From Protula sp. h YS-2021 (Eukaryota; Annelida; Polychaeta; Sabellida; Serpulidae), in NCBI GenBank assembly GCA_949752745.1, contig OX457031.1, forward strand, positions 43,960,269 through 44,024,268: a DNA stretch of 64,000 nucleotides, read 5' to 3'. Shown in pieces: positions 44,901-55,900 of this stretch. Positions within the stretch are counted from its first letter, which is position 1, and every line of letters starts with the position of its first letter. A program made the position numbers and the translations under genes. The notes beneath the pieces are model-generated. The model was given only the letters and a program-made list of their open reading frames with translations. It did no database searches and was not told where the DNA came from.

Positions 44901-46030
44901 CCAATCATATGATCCAGTTGATATTATCAGATGATCCAAATGTCACCTATGGACGAATATGTAGTTCAAGTCAGAAGTACTATTTTTCCTCGATTTTTGA
45001 AATTCACCCATATTATGCATCTTACATCCACTCCTATCAACCTCTCATTTTCATTAGCCATCACCATATGCCAATCATATGGTTGAGCTGATATCATCAG
45101 ATGATCTAGATATCATCTATGAATAGATATGTTGTTCAAATCAGAAGTGCTATTTTTGCCCGATTTTTGAAATTCACATATATTGTGCATCTTACATGCA
45201 CTCCCATTAAGCTCTCATTTTACTAAGCCATCACCATATGCCAATCATATGGTCCAGTTGATATCTTGAGATGATCCAAATGTCACCTATGATCAAATAT
45301 GTAGTTCAAGTGAGAAGTACTATTTTTCCCCGATTTTTCGAAATTCAACCATATTCGGCATCTTACATGCATTCTTATTAAGCTCTCATACTCATAAGCC
45401 ATCATCATATGCCAATCATATGGACCAAGTGATGTCATCAGATGATCCAAATGTCACCTATGGACAAATATGTAGTTCAAGTGAGAAGTACTATTTTTCC
45501 CCGATTTTCGAAATTCAACCGTATTCTGCATCTTACATGCATTCTTATTAAGCTCTCATTCTCATAAGCCATCACCATATGCCAATCATATGGTTGAGCT
45601 GATATCATCAGATGACCTAGATATCATCTATGAATAAATATGTTGTTCAAATCAGAAGTGCTATTTTTCCTCGATTTTTAAAAGTTACCCATATTGTGCA
45701 TCTTACATCCATTCCCATTAAGCTCTCATTCTCATAAGCCATCATAATGTGCCAATCATATGGGCCAAGTGATATCATCAGATGATCCAAATGTCACCTA
45801 TGGACAAATATGTAGTTCAAGTCAGAAGTGCTATTTTTCCTCGATTTTTGAAATTTACCCATATTGTGCATCTTACATCCATTCCCATTAAGCTCTCATT
45901 CTCATAAGCCATCATCATATGCCAATCATATGGGCCAAGTGATGTCATCAGATGATCCAGATGTCACCTATGGACAAATATGTAGTTCAAATCAGAAGTA
46001 CTATTTTTCGTCGATTTTTGAAATTCACCT
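41950..46030 (+). repeat. 170-bp satellite array, about 24 copies
   Basis: The unit is about 169-171 bases and includes CATCACCATATGCCAATCATATGG, GATATCATCAGATGATCC, TGTCACCTATG, CAAATATGTAGTTCAAGTCAGAAGTGCTATTTTTCCTCGATTTTTGAAATTCACCCATATTGTGCATCTTACAT and CCATTCCCATTAAGCTCTCATT. The first copies (to about 42.6 kb) are more diverged than later ones. Variant types (GGTTGAGCTGATATC; GGGCCAAGTGATGTC; CAGTTGATATCTTGAG) alternate in blocks, showing higher-order duplication. Small ORFs are repeat-borne. Confidence 0.95.
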
Positions 46031-46084
46031 ATATTGAGTATGGTATCGCTATTCTCGGCAAGTGCTCATTGTGTCTCCCCGATC

Positions 46085-46640
46085 AAGGGGAGACATATAG
46101 TGTTTGTACGTTCTGTGTGTGTGTGTGTGTCAGTCTGTTGTGAACAAAATGTGGTGTTGAAGATATCTCGGATCGACTTCAAACTTGAACGATTTATTCC
46201 TTGGTTAGGTAGGACGGTTCTGTTAACTTTTGACGCATGTCGCGTGATTCTGGCAGGCGTATGACGTCATTACGTAAAAATCTTGTGTGCGAAATTTCTT
46301 AGCCGCTGAGCATCGAAGAAAGTTGAAACTTTTTTGGGGTTGTTGCTTGGTAGGTCCGAAAGAAACTATAAATTTTTTCGCGAGTAGAGTCAACGAATGC
46401 GGCGTATGACGTCATCGCGTAAAATGTGTATATATTTTGAACCAGATCTTGTATGCATAATATCTCGATAACGGAAAGTCATATCGACTTAAAACGTTAA
46501 ATGGATATTCCTTGGTTCAGTCAGACGACTGTTTCAACTTTTAACGGGTAAAAAGTTATCTGTTGTTAAGACAAATATATCGATATCGGGAAGTCGGATC
46601 GACTTTAAATTTGGTGTAGTTATTCCTTGGATAAGTCACA
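46085..46640 (-). repeat. dispersed repeat A, copy 3 (inverted)
   Basis: The reverse complement of 27235-27720: GTTTGTACGTTCTGTGTG, GACGTCATTACGTAAAAATCTTG and GGTAGGTCCGAAAG. Internal units of about 180 bases repeat (GAAGATATCTCGGATCGAC; ATATCTCGATAACGG; TATATCGATATCGGGAAGTCGGATCGAC). Confidence 0.75.
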
Positions 46641-48835
46641 AGGTTTTGGTTAAACATTATTAAACTTGTATCGAAAATCAAGAAAGGTACATAACGTCAA
46701 CAAGCCCCCCCCCCCCTGCCTCCCCATGTTTTGACTCCTTTGTAAACTAAGCATAGTTGTTAACTACGCTAGGGAGTTCAGCGTTTTCCAGAAAATTCTC
46801 GAGTGTTCCTGCACTCTTTAGAATGCTTCAAAACAGAAACAGCATTACTCTCGGTCCATTACTATTTGTTATTGCCTGAAATTGAGCTTTTTGTGCGTTT
46901 CTCATCTACGGCTGTTACGTAACATGCCAATCAGTAAGGGGCCAGTGTCAGTTGTGGTGGAATGCTATTTATAGGTGTAAGCAGGTCTAGCTATTAATTT
47001 TTTTCCCCGCATACTTGATTCGGTTGCCGTGGTGTTCCGTACATAGGAGCTATTTGTATCGATGAGCATTGTTTGAAGAAGCATTTTTCGCTATTAAAGT
47101 AGGTCCTCTGATATTTTGTGGTATGATAAGCAGCTCACCATTTTGGCACCAAAATGCCTTCCCCCTTCTCCCACCGAGGTGCGTCATCTGATGCCCAGTT
47201 ATTAAAAATGCCTTTATAGTGCTTTGTGGCCGATGGGAATGTGCGAAGACAAGGCAGTATATCATAGCTATAACTACACTAAGGCTACAGACGGTTACTG
47301 GGTTAGAAGGAAGACTGAAGAAATAATAACAGAAGAGAAGAGGGAAAGAAATTCCCATTATTCGCCTCCCACGCCATGAACAGAACAGAAAGCCCAGAGG
47401 GGGAAATTATTAGTTATATGTGTTGTTATGTGTTACTTATACGTGCCCTTAACAATACACTAGGTTTTCCATGTTGTGCAGCAATATTTCTTAGTTCCGT
47501 ACAGCTATGTTGACATATCAGTGGACATATCAGTGGAGTTAAATGTGTAAATTTTAAAGAATTTGCAATTATGGCATGCTCTATTGATTCATTAAGAGGT
47601 AAAGTGCTTGAGCATTAGTAAACAAAGTGCAAAGAAGTGATATTCATTGCCTGTGGTCTTTGAAGAGACTTTAAAAACCGTTCAAGTTCATATAATTTGT
47701 TCTGTTTTTTCTATTAGTTTTGTACACATAAATAGTAAAGCATTATTATGAAGTATGCGTCACTGCAAAAACTAAATGGAAATAAAATAGTCTGGGGGGA
47801 TGAAGACAATAGCTGACGATTAAGTCATCTGTTCTTCTATGTTGGATGCAGAAATATTTTAAGAACGTGGAATTATGACATACTTCTGTTTGTATTTTGA
47901 AGGGCAAAGTGTGTATCTGTTACTACAGGTCACTAGACATGAATGGATATGGTTTTGTAATTTTTATTTTCTAAACAATGCATTCGATATTATAAGGAAA
48001 AAGAAACTGTTAGCTACGAACAGTGAATTAGACGGAGTTTGTTCGTACTTAAATAGAAGAGATGAGAAATAAAGAGAACATGGACAAAGAAAAAAACAGT
48101 CAGTATGTTCGTAATGGCTATTTATTAATATTATGCAAATATTCATTACCTTCATTCTGGCATACTTTGACAACAGTACCAGTTCAATGCTGATTGAAAT
48201 CACTCATAAGACATTAAATATAGCACAGACCTCAAGGATGTGCTTAATATATGAAATATGAAGCAACGAGCTAAGGAATAATTAAGTGAAAAATAGAAAG
48301 ATAAAGAAAATGCAACAGGCTTAAGGAATACCAAATTTGAAAATTGGGGAGCAGAAATAGTAACAATGCGTTACCACTTTTTCCCAGTATGGACCAGAAC
48401 AGTGGGAAATGTTAAAAAGGCTATTATACGTACAAATGCAGCCTATTTCTGTTGGAATTGAACGTGAATGTTCCCATCAGTTTCTTCGTGGTTACATTTT
48501 GTATGGCCATTTTTACCAAAATGGGTCATATATTGACAAATAAACTCGCCAAATAGCCTTTTCAGATAAAAACAGTGCTGTTTTCCATACAAATTCCGAT
48601 CAGTTTACCTTGACATGTTCGCCATGATGCCTTCTTGCAATACTTTCGTGCAAAATTGCACGTTTCTGTTTTCACCTGGGTAATGCATTTATGTTAACCG
48701 ACACACTTTTCAGTTCAGTTCAGTTCAATAACCTCATTAACACCATAAGTTTGATAACGTTAAAAGAGCATTGTTTCAATTCTTAGCAGTATTCCTGTTC
48801 CCCTCTCTTCACTATGAAATTTGGATATAGCCTTT
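46641..48835. other. no gene recognised
   Basis: AT-rich non-coding DNA. It contains a poly-C run near 46705 and a short AGTTC microsatellite near 48712. No exon, RNA gene or window-internal repeat is recognised. Confidence 0.5.
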
Positions 48836-49074
48836 CAGTGTTGCCACATTATACTTTTTTAAAAGTATTATACTTTTTTTTACCAACCCCGAAATTTATA
48901 CTTTTTTTACTTTTTTATACTTTTTTGCGGAAAATTTATATTTTTTTCACTTTTTATACTTCTTCTTACCAGCTGTAGGGTTAAGAACTATGATAACAAA
49001 ATCTCAATGGAAACTTTAATCTACTCTCTGTCTCTATTATTAATTTCCTTTATATATTAATGTACTTTATCAGT

Positions 49075-49870
49075 CCCCCACCGGGGGACTATAGTTTTCG
49101 GGTCTGTCTGTCCGTTTGTCGACACCTTTTTAGTTAACACACTCAAGCCTACATTTTTCGACCGATTGTTAAGATATTCTATATATGGGTAGTACTTGAA
49201 CGAACAAGGATCGGTGTTGTAAATGAGCCATGTTGGCCCAAGGACATTGGCCCAGCTGAACTTCACAAATTTTCCCAATCCTTACTCAGTTAAATGAGTT
49301 TGTTAACACACTCAAGCCTACATTTTTGGATCGATTGTTGAAATCTTTTGCATATACGAAGTATTGGAACCAACAAAGGTCGGTGTTGTAAATTAGCCCT
49401 ATCGGCCAAAGGACATTGCGCCAGCTGAACTTCAGAAAGTTTCACAACCCTTACATACTGGAATGAGTTTGTTAACATACTCAAGCCTACATTTCTGCAA
49501 CGATTGACAAGATATCCGAACTATAAGTAGTATTGGAACCAACAAGTGATGGTATTGTACATGAGCCATGTCGGCAAAAGGACATTGGCCCAGCTGAACT
49601 TTTCACAAATTTTCCCAATCCTTGCTCATTTCAATGAGTTTGTTAACACACTCAAGCCTACATTTCTGGATCGATTGTTGAAATATTGTACATATAGGAA
49701 GTATTGGAACCAACAAAGGTCGGTATTGTAAATGAGTCCTATCGACCCAAGAACATTGGCCCAGCTGAACTTCAGAAATTTTCACAACCCTGACATACTG
49801 GAATGAGCTTGTTAACACTCAAGCCTACACTTCTGCTTCGATTGATAAGATAGCGTTTTTGTGGCGGGGG
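49075..49870 (-). repeat. dispersed repeat B, inverted copy, 169-171-bp units
   Basis: AACACACTCAAGCCTACATTT recurs at 49136, 49305, 49474, 49645 and 49814, so the unit is 169-171 bases. It is the reverse complement of 13640-14335, including the CCGGGGGACTATAG and GGGTCTGTCTGTCCGTTTGTCGACAC end. Confidence 0.85.
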
Positions 49871-50486
49871 ACATTAATCAGTTCTACTGATGACTTGTTG
49901 ATATATGCGATCGACCGCATGTTGGTCTGTGGGTCTGTCATCAATAGCTTGTTAACACGATAACTTCAAAACTGCTGCAAGGATTTTAATGAATGGTATG
50001 TAGCTTCTGTTGGCACTTACAAGGATGGGTATTGTAAATGGGTTAGGTTAGCCCAAGGAAAATGAACAAAATGGGCTTTGAAATGTACGAAATCCTGGAA
50101 ATCATTCAGCATCGGAATGACTTTGTTAACACGATATCTCAAGAACAACTGCAGGGATTTTAATGAAATTTGGTATGTAGCTTCTATGGGCACTAACAAG
50201 GATGGGTATTGTAAATGAGTTAGGGTAGCCTAACCAAAATGACCCAGTTGACTATTGTATTAGCTTGTTAACACGATAACTTAAAAACTGCTGCAAAGGA
50301 TTTTCGGCAACGGAAACTGCATCTGTGTGATAAGGATGTATTATCCCCCGTCGCCCTAGCCGGGGGCGAGGGATATAGAAACGCCTCGTGTCCGTCCGTC
50401 CGTCTGTCCATACCTTTGCTCACGGCAACGGAGATTCGGAAAGAGGCTTCTCCAGGGTCGCATCCATTCTTACATAGCATCGTAAT
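49871..50486. repeat. related structured repeat with GGGGGCGAGGGATATAG end
   Basis: AACACGATAACT(T)CAA-AACTGCTGCA, GGATTTTAATGAA, GGTATGTAGCTTCT and CAAGGATGGGTATTGTAAATG occur two to three times with a period of about 165-175 bases. The stretch ends in CCCCCGTCGCCCTAGCCGGGGGCGAGGG (hairpin) and GTGTCCGTCCGTCCGTCTGTCC, echoing repeat B. It is likely another member of the same superfamily. Confidence 0.65.
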
Positions 50487-52323
50487 TTGCTAGGTTTAGA
50501 GCTGTTGGATGAAATTTTAACTATAAAGTGTAACGAAAAGCCGGCAAATGAGATGCCAATGCGTGCGTGGCTTTTTGAGGCAGCCAAAAATTCCAGAAGG
50601 AATAATGAAATTAGACTATCGAAAAAAAAGATAGAAGAGGCACAAGAGAAAAAGAAGACAAAAAGTATTTGGAAGCTTTCAGTGAGGAGCTTCAATCTCG
50701 AAAAGAAGTCACCCAAAAGGAAAAGGACATTGCGCGATCCGAGACCGTTGTTGAAAAAGTCTTGAAAGAGGAAAACAAAAACTTGAGAAAGAGATAAACA
50801 AACACCGAAAAGATCTCAACAAAATGAAAGAGAAAACAGTAAAATATGATCTCAAGCGTTTTTTGAAAAGCGAAACTGGCTCTCAACCCAAAAATCTCAA
50901 ACAGGATGAAGCTATAGAAACTGTTGATGCCTTCCAAAATGCCACCTATTCACAGTTGCAAGCTGAACTGCCTAATTGGAAGGTAGACCTCATTCGTGGC
51001 GATGGTAATTGTTTTTTAGAGCGTTGGGCAAGTGGGGAATTGCATGAAGTGCACCACACTATAACCAACCGGTCTTGGGTCAACTCGGCCCCTTGCCAAG
51101 TCATCTCCTACCAACTCGGCACCTCGTTAAAGTCAAGTCGGCCCCCACTCGGCCCTTTACAGGTGAACTCGGCCCTTCGTGATAGTTAAGTCGAACCCCT
51201 TATTAAAAAAGTCGACTTTATATATTTTTGGTGTTTTGGCGTTATTCAGATAAAACATATAGGGTAATTCTATCTTATTTATTTTTATTGGAAAAACAAC
51301 ACACGTACAACAACTGACGTACTTTACCCAAAATTAGCACATCATTTTACACACCATATTCGGTACTACAACCTTTGTTATAGTAATAAGACTAGTGCCG
51401 AGTAAGCTGGTGGCGCTGCCAGATTGTATTTTAAACACTACCTTTGACAAGTGTCAAACAATTTAGCCCTTGTTTTTCTTCCATGTTACCACTAAATCCG
51501 AGTATATTACAAGATACTGACGACCTGGTCGATATCTGACTTAACAAGCAAATTTTGGTGTGTAAAATACTTAATGTAAAAGCCTAATTCACTCCTTTCA
51601 TTTACTGACAACTCGGACAATATCATTCTGTGATTTAACAGGTAAATTGTGTACCATACTAACTGTAAAAGCCTTATCCACTCCTTTCAGTTAGCCGATT
51701 TGCTTATTTCCCACGTTACATTGAATTTGATTTATTAAAAAGAAATTACCTTTCTTTGCTTTGTGGTATTCCTTTATGTAATCCCGGATCCACATTTAAC
51801 AATTTGCTGGCGTGATCGGAGATCTGACTGAGTAGGTGCAATTCAGACAGCCCCAGCGAATGGATTTGTGTAAAAGGTACTCTGGTAAATCTCATACATA
51901 ATTGCAATTACTCATACTAAAACCACTCGAGCACTTGTGAGCTGTAATTGCAGTTGAGGCCGTGCTGAGACAGATTATACATTTGTTATAATGGAGATAA
52001 TTTATTTGTAATCACTGAGATTGAACACCGACAGAAGTCCTGTAATCACTAACTGCATTTTGCCTCTGATGAGTACCCGAGATGAGACGAAAAAAACCTG
52101 TAATTTTCAAATACATTTCGTCAGTGATTATTGCCTTTTGTATTTTAAGTTTGAAAAGTATGTGTGATCGGGCCGACTTTAAAAAGGACTGAGGGGCCGA
52201 CTTTACTTTCACGAGGCGTCGAGTTTGCGGGGCCGACTTGACCAAAAAGGGCCGATTTTGCAAGGGCCGAGTTTACCCAACACCTAACCAACCATATGGC
52301 TGAAAATAAAAATCATTTCAAAT
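50487..52323 (+). pseudogene. decayed coiled-coil plus OTU-like gene, split by a MITE
   Basis: A Lys/Glu-rich coiled-coil reads across two or more frames from about 50490 to 50830 (KKKIEEAQEKKK, then in the next frame LEAFSEELQSRKEV, then EINKHRKDLNKMKEKT), so frameshifts are present. From 50824 the frame continues to LIRGDGNCF, the start motif of OTU-type cysteine proteases (DGNC), followed by LHEVHHTITN. At 51071 a 1214-bp element with a 9-bp target duplication interrupts it. The downstream flank resumes in frame for ten codons (MAENKNHFK) and stops at 52323. The rest of the OTU domain, including its His, is not found. It could derive from a host gene or a large transposon. Confidence 0.6.
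51071..52284. mobile_element. word-array MITE (AACTCGGCCC family), 1214 bp
   Basis: Starts GGTCTTGGGTCAACTCGGCC and ends GGGCCGAGTTTACCCAACACC. Both ends carry arrays of (A)ACTCGGCCC or GGGCCGACTT words. The perfect 9-bp target duplication TAACCAACC lies at 51062-51070 and 52285-52293. The centre is non-coding. Confidence 0.9.
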
Positions 52324-52959
52324 AATTTGTTGCTGGTAGCAACATGGATAAGCGTATAGAAGTGATGAAAAAATAAGGCAGATGGTCCACTCAATGTGCG
52401 ATATTTGGAGCGTCCTCTGCGTGCAGCATAGAAATTTACATTTACACTCCGATAGGTAAAGTAGTCCCAGCTATAGATGATACCATGTATTCGAGCAAGG
52501 TTTATTTGATCTACCGGTACATGGGCCGGATTTGTTTGATCACAACATGACCCAATAAACGAGGTTGCACTGTATAATTAATGTTTCTATCGTTTTTATC
52601 ATTTTTACCACTTTAAATGTATTTTAAAAGTGTTTTAGTGGATACTTTTTTAAATACTTTTTTTACCCATTTTATACTTTTTTTTTACTTTTTTATATTT
52701 TTTTCTCTTGAGGTCCGTGGCAACACTGGGCTTGTCCGCTGCAGCTAATGTGGGTTCGACTCCTACAGGGTGCGTGCATAACGATTTCTTATGCAACGTA
52801 CGGGCGCTCTCCGGTGGTAGCTCAGCATGGTCAATCTACAACAGAAGAGGTCTGTGACTAATACCTTATCCATACCGCACGTATCTCACTCATGAATTTA
52901 GTCAATTTTACCTAAATATAATGATGAAAGGAAAAGTTTGCAATTTTACCATGTCAATA
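52324..52959. other. no gene; T-rich tract
   Basis: Non-coding. It contains the T-rich ATACTTTTTTT words (52620-52710) ending in GTGGCAACACTG at 52728 and an isolated GGGTTCGACTCC that resembles a pol III B box. Confidence 0.5.
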
Positions 52960-55900
52960 CTATAACAGGGGGAACGGGTGGGGTGTGAAAGGGCTTTATG
53001 CAGTGAGAGCAAGTAGCAGAGATGCCAACGGATACCAAAAGTTGATAATAAATGCTACACTGGACATTTGATGTGCGACTACGGACCTAGGGCACACCAA
53101 GGCTATTTTCGAAAACAATATCCTGCTGTGACAGAGGCATAAGCTGCTGGGTTGGTTGACATTTGTTTGGATGAAGTAAGGTGCTGTGGGTGTATTCCAA
53201 CTGCAAAAGCGGCGCTGAAGCTCTCCATAAAATGTTGGCGAACGGATACGGACCTAGGGCACATATGTAAAATACGAGTGCTTTGCAGCTTCAAGGGGCC
53301 AATGGTATAACATAGGGGTACGGGTGGGGTGTGAAAGGGCTTTATGCAGTGAGAGCAAGTAGCAGAGATGCCAACGGATACCAAAAGTTGATAATAAATG
53401 CTACACTGGACATTTGATGTGCGACTACGGACCTAGGGCACACCAAGGCTATTTTCGAAAACAATATCCTGCTGTGACAGAGGCATAAGCTGCTGGGTTG
53501 GTTGACATTTGTTTGGATGAAGTAAGGTGCTGTGGGTGTATTCCAACTGCAAAAGCGGCGCTGAAGCTCTCCATAAAATGTTGGCGAACGGATACGGACC
53601 TAGGGCACATATGTAAAATACGAGTGCTTTGCAGCTTCAAGGGGCCAATGGTATAACATAGGGGTACGGGTGGGGTGTGAAAGGGCTTTATGCAGTGAGA
53701 GCAAGTAGCAGAGATGCCAACGGATACCAAAAGTTGATAATAAATGCTACACTGGACATTTGATGTGCGACTACGGACCTAGGGCACACCAAGGCTATTT
53801 TCGAAAACAATATCCTGCTGTGACAGAGGCATAAGCTGCTGGGTTGGTTGACATTTGTTTGGATGAAGTAAGGTGCTGTGGGTGTATTCCAACTGCAAAA
53901 GCGGCGCTGAAGCTCTCCATAAAATGTTGGCAAACGGATACGGACCTAGGGCACATATGTAAAATACGAGTGCTTTGCAGCTTCAAGGGGCCAATGGTAT
54001 AACATAGGGGTACGGGTGGGGTGTGAAAGGGCTTTATGCAGTGAGAGCAAGTAGCAGAGATGCCAACGGATACCAAAAGTTGATAATAAATGCTACACTG
54101 GACATTTGATGTGCGACTACGGACCTAGGGCACACCAAGGCTATTTTCGAAAACAATATCCTGCTGTGACAGAGGCATAAGCTGCTGGGTTGGTTGACAT
54201 TTGTTTGGATGAAGTAAGGTGCTGTGGGTGTATTCCAACTGCAAAAGCGGCGCTGAAGCTCTCCATAAAATGTTGGCGAACGGATACGGACCTAGGGCAC
54301 ATATGTAAAATACGAGTGCTTTGCAGCTTCAAGGGGCCAATGGTATAACATAGGGGTACGGGTGGGGTGTGAAAGGGCTTTATGCAGTGAGAGCAAGTAG
54401 CAGAGATGCCAACGGATACCAAAAGTTGATAATAAATGCTACACTGGACATTTGATGTGCGACTACGGACCTAGGGCACACCAAGGCTATTTTCGAAAAC
54501 AATATCCTGCTGTGACAGAGGCATAAGCTGCTGGGTTGGTTGACATTTGTTTGGATGAAGTAAGGTGCTGTGGGTGTATTCCAACTGCAAAAGCGGCGCT
54601 GAAGCTCTCCATAAAATGTTGGCGAACGGATACGGACCTAGGGCACATATGTAAAATACGAGTGCTTTGCAGCTTCAAGGGGCCAATGGTATAACATAGG
54701 GGTACGGGTGGGGTGTGAAAGGGCTTTATGCAGTGAGAGCAAGTAGCAGAGATGCCAACGGATACCAAAAGTTGATAATAAATGCTACACTGGACATTTG
54801 ATGTGCGACTACGGACCTAGGGCACACCAAGGCTATTTTCGAAAACAATATCCTGCTGTGACAGAGGCATAAGCTGCTGGGTTGGTTGACATTTGTTTGG
54901 ATGAAGTAAGGTGCTGTGGGTGTATTCCAACTGCAAAAGCGGCGCTGAAGCTCTCCATAAAATGTTGGCGAACGGATACGGACCTAGGGCACATATGTAA
55001 AATACGAGTGCTTTGCAGCTTCAAGGGGCCAATGGTATAACATAGGGGTACGGGTGGGGTGTGAAAGGGCTTTATGCAGTGAGAGCAAGTAGCAGAGATG
55101 CCAACGGATACCAAAAGTTGATAATAAATGCTACACTGGACATTTGATGTGCGACTACGGACCTAGGGCACACCAAGGCTATTTTCGAAAACAATATCCT
55201 GCTGTGACAGAGGCATAAGCTGCTGGGTTGGTTGACATTTGTTTGGATGAAGTAAGGTGCTGTGGGTGTATTCCAACTGCAAAAGCGGCGCTGAAGCTCT
55301 CCATAAAATGTTGGCGAACGGATACGGACCTAGGGCACATATGTAAAATACGAGTGCTTTGCAGCTTCAAGGGGCCAATGGTATAACATAGGGGTACGGG
55401 TGGGGTGTGAAAGGGCTTTATGCAGTGAGAGCAAGTAGCAGAGATGCCAACGGATACCAAAAGTTGATAATAAATGCTACACTGGACATTTGATGTGCGA
55501 CTACGGACCTAGGGCACACCAAGGCTATTTTCGAAAACAATATCCTGCTGTGACAGAGGCATAAGCTGCTGGGTTGGTTGACATTTGTTTGGATGAAGTA
55601 AGGTGCTGTGGGTGTATTCCAACTGCAAAAGCGGCGCTGAAGCTCTCCATAAAATGTTGGCGAACGGATACGGACCTAGGGCACATATGTAAAATACGAG
55701 TGCTTTGCAGCTTCAAGGGGCCAATGGTATAACATAGGGGTACGGGTGGGGTGTGAAAGGGCTTTATGCAGTGAGAGCAAGTAGCAGAGATGCCAACGGA
55801 TACCAAAAGTTGATAATAAATGCTACACTGGACATTTGATGTGCGACTACGGACCTAGGGCACACCAAGGCTATTTTCGAAAACAATATCCTGCTGTGAC

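Noticed and set aside
52745..52790. tRNA or SINE from the GGGTTCGACTCC B-box-like word
   Set aside because: No A box at the right distance and no cloverleaf.
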